Shown here piece after piece: positions 41,375 through 48,338 of a stretch of 61,583 bases of DNA (position 1 is the first letter of the stretch; every line of letters begins with the position of its first letter). Source of the stretch: Armatimonadota bacterium (GTDB lineage: Bacteria; Armatimonadota; Fimbriimonadia; Fimbriimonadales; Fimbriimonadaceae). The notes under the pieces are model-generated. The model was not told where the DNA came from, did no database searches, and saw only the letters and a list, made by a program, of their open reading frames with translations. Position numbers and translations under genes: made by a program. Location of the stretch: positions 1-61,583 of the forward strand of contig JANYCU010000023.1 in assembly GCA_025360125.1 (NCBI GenBank), in the 5' to 3' direction.

Positions 41375-41948
41375 GTTTTCGGAAGCTGCGAATAATCGGA
41401 CCAACAGTTTGATCAGACTCAAGTGAAGAAAGCCTAGGAACCTTTTTTATAGCAAGGTTCCAACAAACAGCCTTTTCCTTAATGACTGCGTTCTCGTCGG
41501 ATTTTGTTCGTTCCAAGCTCAAGACTCGCTTAACAAACGGTTCCACTATTGAAAGGTCGCCATCTCTCAGAAATCGAACGTAAGTTAAACGACCGCGTAT
41601 ATTGCTCACTGGGTTCAAGATCATGTAGTCTTGAATTGCGCTAGTCGTGAACTTATATCCTCGCTCGTCAAGGGCCATGTATAGCGCGCTTTGGGCGGAG
41701 ACTGAAGTGGTGCCCTTGAGAGCAATCTCAATGAGTTCGGAATTGGCATAGGACGAATTGGCGACAAGCTTTCGAGTAAATGCATCTTCCTTTGTTATGG
41801 ACACTTCTTCGTTCTCACCTTCGACAGAAGCAGAAAATCGCTTCACCTCACTCTCAAGCGAGTAGGATCGAGAGAAGTAAGCTATGGTCGAAGTAACGAT
41901 GATCAGGGACGACACAATCCAGACTTTGACTCGAACTGGGCTGGACAT
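41346..41948 (-). CDS. hypothetical protein with one N-terminal membrane anchor
   Basis: 200 residues from ATG 41948 (MSSPVRVKVWIVSSLIIVTS); an upstream start at 42017 would overlap trmFO. One transmembrane helix (about 9-27) precedes a helical soluble domain that may be HEAT-like (ANSELIEIALKGTTSVSAQS and similar helix pairs). Function unknown. It follows trmFO in the same direction by 52 bp. Confidence 0.5.
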   Translation of the reverse strand: MSSPVRVKVWIVSSLIIVTSTIAYFSRSYSLESEVKRFSASVEGENEEVSITKEDAFTRKLVANSSYANSELIEIALKGTTSVSAQSALYMALDERGYKFTTSAIQDYMILNPVSNIRGRLTYVRFLRDGDLSIVEPFVKRVLSLERTKSDENAVIKEKAVCWNLAIKKVPRLSSLESDQTVGPIIRSFRKPTDPKETQR

Positions 41949-42000
41949 TCTACTCAGAGTATACCGAATGGCAGTTTTCCTGGGCCTTGCTAGGATGTGG

Positions 42001-43461
42001 CTAGAAACCATAGTCATCGACCCTCGGTTCAGCTATGGAAGGTATATCAACTAAAAGCAGACAGCTTCCTAGCTCCGCTATCCACTCCGCCAAACCCGTC
42101 TGTGCAGCTTCAATCTTCATTGCTCGCTTCACGCTTTTGTCTCTTGGAATTGGGTCAGGATCGGGCAAAATGCCCCAGTTGATATTCATGGGAGCAAATT
42201 CCCGCGGCGTATCATCTTGCAAATGCGCCAAAAGGGCCCCGTAGGCGGTCGTACGCGGTGGTTGAGGGAGTTCTTGACTTCGTACTTTGGCCACGCAGTG
42301 AAGGCCCACCAAAATGCCCATTGCCGCCGACTCGACGTAACCTTCGACTCCGGTTAGCTGACCAGCAATAAAAAGATTCGGTACCGACCGCATTTCCAAA
42401 TTGGCGGTCAATGCTTTTGGCGCTTCAAGATAAGTATTGCGATGAATCACTCCGAATCGCACGATTTCCGCATTCTCCATTCCCGGTACCATGCGAAAAA
42501 TACGCTTCTGCTCTCCAAATTTCAACCGCGTTTGGCACGCCACCAACGAGTAAAGAGTTTTCTCTTTGTTTTCTGGGCGAAGTTGCAGCGCGGCCCACGG
42601 TCGCCTACCCGTTTGGGGATTGGTAAGGCCCATTGGCTTAAAATTTCCGAATGCTAGGGATCGTGCCCCTTTTTCGGCAATCGCCTCGATCGGAGTACAA
42701 CCAGCAAAGTACTTGATCTGTTCCAGTAGCTGTTCTTCCCCACTCTCAATGGAATACTCGGGATCGATAGAAACTTCGCCTCGAACACCACCTGCTTCGA
42801 ACGCATGAAAAGGGGCCCGCTCCGCGGCCACCAATTCTGCACAGAATGCTTCGTAGTTTTCCTTGTTGAATGGGCAATTGAGGTAGTCATCGCCCTCGCC
42901 CTTTCCGTAGCGGCTTTCGGCAAACACAATATCCATATCTAGCGACGAAGCTTCGACGGTCGGCGAGACTGCATCGTAAAAATAGAGGTGTTCCCTTCCA
43001 GACTTTACTGCCAGCCACTCGGATAGCTTTGGCGATGTGAGCGGCCCCGATGCCAAAACGACGAGATCACCGTCGGCCAGCCATCCTTCGACGCTTTCAG
43101 GTGTGGCCTCTTCCCGAGATACCGAAATAAGTGGGTGGTCCTCAATAACAGCCGTCATGGCTTTTCCGAATTCGTTTCGATCAACGCAAAGGGCTTCTCC
43201 ACCCGGAACGGCGTGTTCGGCAGCAGTCTTGAGAATAATCGAACCAAGGGCTGTCATCTCGCTTTTTAACTGACCCGCTGGGCTTGTCGGAGAGTTTGAT
43301 TTCAGCGAGTTCGAACAAACCAGCTCAGCAAAGTAGTTGGTAGTGTGAGCCGGGCTGGTTTTGGTCGGTCGCATTTCATAAAGGAAAACTGGTTCGCCTC
43401 GCGATGCGCACGCCCATGCAGCTTCAACCCCAGCAAATCCAGCACCAACTATTCTGATCAT
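42001..43461 (-). CDS. trmFO: folate/FAD-dependent tRNA m5U54 methyltransferase TrmFO
   Basis: 486 residues. FAD site GAGFAGVEAAWACASRG at the N-terminus, then ELVCSNSLKSNSPTSPAGQL, which contains the conserved Cys, and AGQLTGVEGYVESAAMGILV near the C-terminus. It methylates U54 in tRNA with methylene-THF as carbon donor, in place of SAM-dependent TrmA. The length is slightly above the family norm of about 440, with the extra residues at the C-terminus. It sits 18 bp beyond the terminator of the upstream lipoprotein gene, so it probably has its own promoter. Confidence 0.95.
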   Translation of the reverse strand: MIRIVGAGFAGVEAAWACASRGEPVFLYEMRPTKTSPAHTTNYFAELVCSNSLKSNSPTSPAGQLKSEMTALGSIILKTAAEHAVPGGEALCVDRNEFGKAMTAVIEDHPLISVSREEATPESVEGWLADGDLVVLASGPLTSPKLSEWLAVKSGREHLYFYDAVSPTVEASSLDMDIVFAESRYGKGEGDDYLNCPFNKENYEAFCAELVAAERAPFHAFEAGGVRGEVSIDPEYSIESGEEQLLEQIKYFAGCTPIEAIAEKGARSLAFGNFKPMGLTNPQTGRRPWAALQLRPENKEKTLYSLVACQTRLKFGEQKRIFRMVPGMENAEIVRFGVIHRNTYLEAPKALTANLEMRSVPNLFIAGQLTGVEGYVESAAMGILVGLHCVAKVRSQELPQPPRTTAYGALLAHLQDDTPREFAPMNINWGILPDPDPIPRDKSVKRAMKIEAAQTGLAEWIAELGSCLLLVDIPSIAEPRVDDYGF

Positions 43462-43473
43462 GTGTTTCTTAAA

Positions 43474-43507
43474 GTAAAAAAGCCTGAAGACGGTTGCTTC
43501 AGGCTTT
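43474..43507 (-). terminator. intrinsic terminator of the Ser-Ala-Thr repeat lipoprotein gene
   Basis: AAAGCCTGAAG-acggttg-CTTCAGGCTTT, an 11-bp perfect stem (43479-43489 / 43497-43507), followed on the minus strand by a T-run (A-run from 43475). It ends transcripts coming from 43527-44669 before trmFO. Confidence 0.85.
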
Positions 43508-43526
43508 CAAAGTTTGATTGGCCTTG

Positions 43527-44669
43527 TTATCGGCGCAATCGCGGGTGGTGTCCAAACCGATAGTGAGGCATATTTGCCGAGAAACTTCTTCCGTTCGAGT
43601 CTGTCCAATACAGGATCGGCTGTAAGGAATCATCGGCAATGAGCTGGGTGTACGTTGTTCCATTATTGGTAATGACCTGAATGGTTTGTGTCCCTGCCCC
43701 ATTAAATTGAATATCCGCAATTTTAGTGCTGTCCTCGTTGAAGAAGGCGAAAGTCTTTCCAACACTCGGAGTGTTGGTCACCCGTGTCACTGCACCACCA
43801 ACGGTGGCGGGGCATTTGAAGATGTCGCTGTCGATCCCAATGGTTTGAGACATGAGGAATAAAAGTGTGTTTCCGTCATGGCTCCAAGTTGGGGAAAAGA
43901 CATTGTTGCCTTGAGCCGTGATTTGAGTTGAAGTGCCTGTTGTGTAGTCGAAGGTGAAAATCTCAGACGTTGACAGCACTGGTTTCGAGTATGCGATGAG
44001 GTGAGAGCCAACAATCGGACTCACGGAAAATTCGAAGAAATTATCCAGCGCAAGGACCGAGCCACCTGTAATCGCAACTCGATACATCTTGAACCCGGTT
44101 CCTGCGTCTGCACCGAAGATCACAAAGTTCCCGTCGGGAGTAAATTCCATATCCTGGACGAAGTCGTACGTTGTCGCAGAAAGGAGGGTGCCAGTACTCG
44201 TACTTAGCGTTGAGTTACCTTTATAAATCTTGTATTTATTGGTTGACGAGTTGAAGCTAGCAAATGCGAATTGGTCGGGTTTCGTTGGATTTGGCGCGAC
44301 CGCAGAGATGTTTGTGGCATCGTATGTTGCGAGCGTCGAATTATTTGTCCCGTCATCCTTGATGGCTTTCAGAATGTTGTTTGAACCGCTGGTGATCGTA
44401 TAAAGGATTTCGTTTGGCGGCAATGATCCGGCAGTCGTTCCTGTTGTCGCAGTAGTTGCCGACGTTGCGGATGTCGCCGATGTTGCCGACGTGGCCGACG
44501 TTGCGGATGTGGCAGATGTCGCTGAAGTGGCAGATGTTGCGGACGTGGCCGATGTAGCTGATGACGTTGTACCGCCACCAGGCCCTCCGCCACCGCATCC
44601 GATTATCAATGCCAGGAAGCCAACCCAAGCCAATGCTACTGCAGTCTTTCCACCAAATTTCATGTTCAA
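43527..44669 (-). CDS. lipoprotein with Ser-Ala-Thr repeats and a TolB/WD40-like propeller
   Basis: 380 residues. Lipobox at LIIGC (Cys25), then a Gly-rich stretch and 11 tandem Ser-Ala-Thr triplets (residues 37-69), which would form an extended flexible stalk. From about residue 80 the protein has beta-propeller blades with TolB/PD40-style phrases (MEFTPDGNFVIFGADAGTG, SPTWSHDGNTLLFLMS). The lipid anchor, stalk and propeller suggest a surface-displayed binding or sensing protein. It overlaps the amidohydrolase gene by 4 bp, so it is co-expressed with it. Confidence 0.75.
   Translation of the reverse strand: MNMKFGGKTAVALAWVGFLALIIGCGGGGPGGGTTSSATSATSATSATSATSATSATSATSATSATSATSATTATTGTTAGSLPPNEILYTITSGSNNILKAIKDDGTNNSTLATYDATNISAVAPNPTKPDQFAFASFNSSTNKYKIYKGNSTLSTSTGTLLSATTYDFVQDMEFTPDGNFVIFGADAGTGFKMYRVAITGGSVLALDNFFEFSVSPIVGSHLIAYSKPVLSTSEIFTFDYTTGTSTQITAQGNNVFSPTWSHDGNTLLFLMSQTIGIDSDIFKCPATVGGAVTRVTNTPSVGKTFAFFNEDSTKIADIQFNGAGTQTIQVITNNGTTYTQLIADDSLQPILYWTDSNGRSFSANMPHYRFGHHPRLRR
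44463..44561 (-). repeat. 9-bp tandem repeat coding for (Ser-Ala-Thr)x11
   Basis: Eleven in-frame 9-bp units, about GATGTTGCC on the plus strand, differing mostly at synonymous positions. Copy-number slippage would change stalk length by whole triplets without shifting frame. Confidence 0.85.
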
Positions 44670-45538
44670 TTTTCTCGCGAGCGACTTTCTACTGTACTTT
44701 GCTTTTCCTTATTTTGATCTATATGATTTAAAATAGAGCCATATAGTTCCGGTCTACGGCTCTCAAATACAGTTGTTTCATGTTTGCCGGGTATTGTCAC
44801 ATTTCTTTTGTTGCGACTTAACTCAAAGTCCAGGTCAGCAACAATAACTTGTTCATCTTGACCTGCGCTAGCCAAAACCTGCCCCATCGGATCAATAATT
44901 TTACTTTTTCCGATGAATTGAAACCCACGTTCGTTGCCAACCCGATTGCAAGTCACGACAAAGACTTTGTTTTCGGCAGCTCGAGCGACGGCTAAAACAT
45001 CGGCGCTGATGTCTGCTCCCTTGGGCCAGTTCGTAGGAAGAAAAATGGCGTCTGCGCCCTTGAGAGCCAAAATCCGAGCTGCTTCAGGGAATCTCACGTC
45101 AAAGCAAATAAGGATGCCAATTTTGCCAAATTTGGTATCGAAGACCAGCAGATCATTTCCAACCAAAACGTGCCGATCGTAGCCAAGCTCGGGCAGGTGT
45201 GTTTTGCGATAAAACTGGGGTCGCAAGTTTGGTTGCATAAGGGCAGCGGTGTTGTAGTACTCGCCTCCCGTAAACTCAGCAAATCCAAAAATTGCGGTGA
45301 CTCCAGTTGCATCAACCGTGGATTGAATGACTAAGAACTCGACGGAATTGAGTTCAACTCCAATTTCTGATCGTTGATCTGCCGATGCGATACAATAGCC
45401 CGCGATACAACATTCGGGAAATACGACAATATCGACCTGGTTAGACGCTTGCTTGCACAACTCTTCAGTGATCCGAGTTACATTCGAATCTTTGTCACCG
45501 TATTTCACATCCATTTGGACGCATGCGACCCGTGGCAT
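44666..45538 (-). CDS. carbon-nitrogen hydrolase (nitrilase superfamily amidase)
   Basis: 290 residues. Catalytic triad: Glu42 in FPECCIAGY, Lys112 in YRKTHLPELGYDRHV, Cys145 in GILICFDVRFPEAA. It hydrolyses or condenses amides in the cytoplasm; the YRKTHLP and ICFDVRFPE wording fits the omega-amidase/N-carbamoyl-type branches, but the substrate cannot be told from sequence alone. Start 12 bp after the 61-residue ORF, end overlapping the lipoprotein gene: one operon with fba upstream. Confidence 0.88.
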   Translation of the reverse strand: MPRVACVQMDVKYGDKDSNVTRITEELCKQASNQVDIVVFPECCIAGYCIASADQRSEIGVELNSVEFLVIQSTVDATGVTAIFGFAEFTGGEYYNTAALMQPNLRPQFYRKTHLPELGYDRHVLVGNDLLVFDTKFGKIGILICFDVRFPEAARILALKGADAIFLPTNWPKGADISADVLAVARAAENKVFVVTCNRVGNERGFQFIGKSKIIDPMGQVLASAGQDEQVIVADLDFELSRNKRNVTIPGKHETTVFESRRPELYGSILNHIDQNKEKQSTVESRSREN

Positions 45539-45550
45539 CTTTAACTCAGG

Positions 45551-45736
45551 TTAAACAGGGTGGATTGCAATCACTTTGAACATTGAAAAATAGATCGTTT
45601 CAGTATCTTTTTTCAGTCGGACAAATTGGTTATCCGCTTGTTCGAGGACGCCTCGATGGAGAACAACCTGGGTTGCGTTTTCGATGTGGATGACAACTTT
45701 CTTGCCAATGATCTCGTTGATGATCATAGAATTCAT
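45551..45736 (-). CDS. 61-residue conserved-looking protein, possibly Sm-like
   Basis: 61 residues from ATG 45736, preceded by GGAGAGG seven bases upstream. The sequence IIGKKVVIHIENATQVVLHR and GVLEQADNQFVRLKKDTETI alternates strand and turn as in Sm/Hfq-like or YlmC/PRC small beta barrels: 'G..V.v.l......G.L...d..f..l'. This resemblance is only a pattern match by eye. It sits between fba and the amidase gene, with 28 and 12 bp gaps. Confidence 0.55.
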   Translation of the reverse strand: MNSMIINEIIGKKVVIHIENATQVVLHRGVLEQADNQFVRLKKDTETIYFSMFKVIAIHPV

Positions 45737-45764
45737 GCAGATTACCTCTCCGTTCAAACTGTTC

Positions 45765-46781
45765 TTACGAAACTAACGAAATCCCTATGCTCTTGAGGTC
45801 GGTCGCCGCCTCGACGACTCTGGCTTTCATTCCCGCTTCACCTTTCTTCATAAATGCTCGTGGATCATACGACTTCTTATCGCCCATTTCCCCGTCAATT
45901 CGAAGCATCCCATCATAGTTCTTCATGACGTGGTCGACCACTGGCCGCGAGTAGTGATATTGGCAGTCGGTATCGACATTCATCTTGATGACGCCGTACG
46001 AAACTGCATCATGGATTTCGGAGAGCAAGCTGCCGCTGCCACCGTGGAACACGAGGTCAAGAATTTTGCCGTACTTGGCTTTCATCGCATCGTTTCCAGC
46101 CTTTAAGATCAGCGGGTCGAGCTTGACGTTTCCGGGCTTGTAAACGCCATGGACATTGCCAAACGTCGCCGCCAGGGTAAAGCGGCCGATTGCGTGGAGA
46201 CAGTCATACACATAAAGCATGTCATCTGGGGTCGTATAAAGCTTTTCATGACCGACATGGGAATTGTCGATTCCATCTTCTTCGCCGCCAACGACTCCAG
46301 CTTCGACCTCGAGAATAATGCCAAGTGGGGCCATTGCCTTCAGTAGGTCCTGTGAAATGGCCATGTTTTCTTTGAGGCCAAGCTCAGATCCGTCGAACAT
46401 GTGACCGTTAAATAACGGGGCCATTCCTTTGGAAACTCGGTCTTTGCTCTCTGCGATCAGCGGCCTAACGAACTTGTCAACCTTTTCGGGCACGCAGTGG
46501 TCAGTCGTGATGGCAACGTAGCAAGGTAAATCTTTAGCGACTCGGTGCGTGTATTCGGCCATTGCTATGGCGCCCTCCGACATGCTCTTGATTGGACCAC
46601 TGGCGAATTCGGATCCACCTGTGCTGAATTGAACAATTCCGTCCGTTTTTGTTTCTGCAAATGCGGCCAAAGCTGCGTTCAATGTGGTGCTCGAGGTGAC
46701 GTTGATCGAAGCTAAGGCATAGTCTCCTTTTTGGGCTGCATCAAGCATTCGGGCAAAAGTGGCTGCATCTGGTACCGGCAT
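45765..46781 (-). CDS. fba: class II fructose-1,6-bisphosphate aldolase
   Basis: 338 residues. Zinc ligands and motifs: TTDHC, LEVEAGVVGGEEDG, TFGNVHGVYKPGNVKLDP, LVFHGGSGSLLSEI, and MNVDTDCQYHYSRPV. This is the class IIA form (E. coli FbaA and yeast type). It cleaves FBP to DHAP and G3P in glycolysis and gluconeogenesis. First gene of a leftward operon (fba, 61-residue ORF, amidase, lipoprotein). Confidence 0.95.
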   Translation of the reverse strand: MPVPDAATFARMLDAAQKGDYALASINVTSSTTLNAALAAFAETKTDGIVQFSTGGSEFASGPIKSMSEGAIAMAEYTHRVAKDLPCYVAITTDHCVPEKVDKFVRPLIAESKDRVSKGMAPLFNGHMFDGSELGLKENMAISQDLLKAMAPLGIILEVEAGVVGGEEDGIDNSHVGHEKLYTTPDDMLYVYDCLHAIGRFTLAATFGNVHGVYKPGNVKLDPLILKAGNDAMKAKYGKILDLVFHGGSGSLLSEIHDAVSYGVIKMNVDTDCQYHYSRPVVDHVMKNYDGMLRIDGEMGDKKSYDPRAFMKKGEAGMKARVVEAATDLKSIGISLVS

Positions 46782-46798
46782 AATATCAATGGTATCTC

Positions 46799-47551
46799 AT
46801 GCAGCAAGGAGCAAAATACGCATCACCAATCATTGTTCTGCTCGGAGTGTTATTTTTCCGGGGCAATTTGTCTCAATTCGTTTTGCCACTTCTCCTTGAA
46901 GTGCTGTCGATCAGTTCTTTTTTCCTGCTTTGTAAGCCGCTGCGCGAAAAACCTGGGGCATTTGGTCTTTTGATGTTTTGGCTCGCTCCGTTAGCCTTGC
47001 TGTGGTTGCTGAGTGAGCGGAAAGAAGGTCGAGGTTCTGAGCCGATTTCAATTACGGTGGAACTGATTCTGGCGGGAATAGGAACTGCGATCCTCCTGTC
47101 GGGAAATCGATTTGAAAAAGGCGACATGCGGCTGATTGGAGCGATTTTGTTGACATGGGCCGTCGCTTTCTTTAGTGGCGGATCGGGCGGAGCCGACCAT
47201 ATGACTTCCCTGTTTGGATTCCTACATTTAACTCAAGACCAGTTAGACATTTTGATCAAAATCATTCGCAAAGGAATCCATCTTTCCTTTTACGGAACTC
47301 TCACCTACTTTGTCGCTTCCTACTTGTTTCCCCAAATACCTTCACGCAAAACAGTTTATGGCTTCGCGGTCGCGTTGCCACTGCTCGTCGCAATATCAGA
47401 CGAGTACCGCCAAAGCATGATGGCGAATCGTCAAGGAAGCCTCATGGACGTCTTTCTCGACATGTCGGCAACTTTCGTGGTGTTGATCGTGTTCTTATTG
47501 TTAGCTCGTAAGAAAAACGGCGCACTAGCGCCAATTGGGCAAAAGCATTAA
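46799..47551 (+). CDS. VanZ-like integral membrane protein
   Basis: 250 residues with about seven membrane helices. The C-terminal half is VanZ-like: IIRKGIHLSFYGTLTYFVAS, then VAISDEYRQSMMANRQGSLM with DVFLDMSATFVVLI, matching the 'K..H...Y..L' and 'DE..Q.....R.g...D...n..G' motifs. VanZ-family roles are mostly unknown apart from teicoplanin resistance. The divergent fba start is 17 bp away. The haem lipoprotein gene follows after 16 bp and may be co-transcribed. Confidence 0.8.
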   Translation: MQQGAKYASPIIVLLGVLFFRGNLSQFVLPLLLEVLSISSFFLLCKPLREKPGAFGLLMFWLAPLALLWLLSERKEGRGSEPISITVELILAGIGTAILLSGNRFEKGDMRLIGAILLTWAVAFFSGGSGGADHMTSLFGFLHLTQDQLDILIKIIRKGIHLSFYGTLTYFVASYLFPQIPSRKTVYGFAVALPLLVAISDEYRQSMMANRQGSLMDVFLDMSATFVVLIVFLLLARKKNGALAPIGQKH

Positions 47552-47567
47552 GATAACGGAAGAGGAC

Positions 47568-48284
47568 ATGAAAGAGGCTCTCATTAAATCACTTGCCCTT
47601 GGAACTGCTGGAATGGTTCTTTGCTACGGTTGCCAATCTGGGGTTCCCAGTGCCGCCGGCCCAACAACCCCGCCAACTAGCGTGAGTAAGCCAGTTTTTG
47701 AGCATCCAAAGGAAGTCGATGACTACCTTGTGGCAGTTCGAAAATTTATGCTTGTCGCACCCCGTAATGGACGATTTGCTGAAACCAGAGTCGCAAATTT
47801 CCGGGATGGAATCAAACATGAAATTGGCGGTTATCAAGCCATGGATCAAATTGGAAAAGACAATGACTTCATGTCATTTGTGGTTGGGATAAGCCCTGAG
47901 ATGTTTGTTTCCAAGGTCACTCATCCGGCTGGGCAACCGAACCATGGTCGCCAACCTTCTCAACTTGTTGAAATGATATCTGGCCCTGGTCATATCCGGG
48001 TTGGCGATATCCATTCGGTCATAAACCACGAGCCGCGAGGATTGGAAAGCACGATGCGAAAGGACGCAGTTGCCGTTATTGAAAAACTTCAACCGACCTT
48101 GGCGAAAGAGAAGAACGAGAACTTTGCTCAAGAAATGACGGTGGCTAATAAACCCGCCTGGGTCATTGCAAAGTCTGTGGTTGCTCCCGATAAGTCATGT
48201 TATAGTTGCCATAGCAACGTGAAAGAAGGGGTGCCAATAGGCCATGTTGTCGCCGTTATCTGGAAATCCAGTCCAAAATCATAG
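47568..48284 (+). CDS. c-type haem lipoprotein, DUF3365/Tll0287-like
   Basis: 238 residues from ATG 47568 with GGAAGAGG just upstream. Lipoprotein signal MKEALIKSLALGTAGMVLCY; the lipidated Cys is Cys19 or Cys22. C-terminal haem motif CYSCHSN, in the same relative position as in Tll0287-like (DUF3365) haem-binding sensors (SC-x-x-CH...G). The body contains KPAWVIAKSVVAPDKSCYSC, where family members have 'A.Pi.....CL.CHg'. A periplasmic redox or gas-sensing role is inferred. It ends against a strong terminator shared with the convergent redoxin gene. Confidence 0.75.
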   Translation: MKEALIKSLALGTAGMVLCYGCQSGVPSAAGPTTPPTSVSKPVFEHPKEVDDYLVAVRKFMLVAPRNGRFAETRVANFRDGIKHEIGGYQAMDQIGKDNDFMSFVVGISPEMFVSKVTHPAGQPNHGRQPSQLVEMISGPGHIRVGDIHSVINHEPRGLESTMRKDAVAVIEKLQPTLAKEKNENFAQEMTVANKPAWVIAKSVVAPDKSCYSCHSNVKEGVPIGHVVAVIWKSSPKS

Positions 48285-48300
48285 GCATCCAAACAAAGCC

Positions 48301-48331
48301 AAAGGGTGTGGAATCTGTTACCACACCCTTT
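48301..48331. terminator. terminator between convergent genes
   Basis: AAAGGGTGTGG-aatctgtta-CCACACCCTTT is an 11-bp perfect stem with a 9-nt loop, 16 bases after the haem lipoprotein stop and 7 before the redoxin-fusion stop. The terminal A/T pairs of the stem make short T-runs in both directions. Confidence 0.8.
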
Positions 48332-48338
48332 AGTCACT

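Noticed and set aside
44463-44561. CRISPR-like regular repeat
   Set aside because: The units are 9 bp, contiguous, in frame with a lipoprotein gene and have no spacers.
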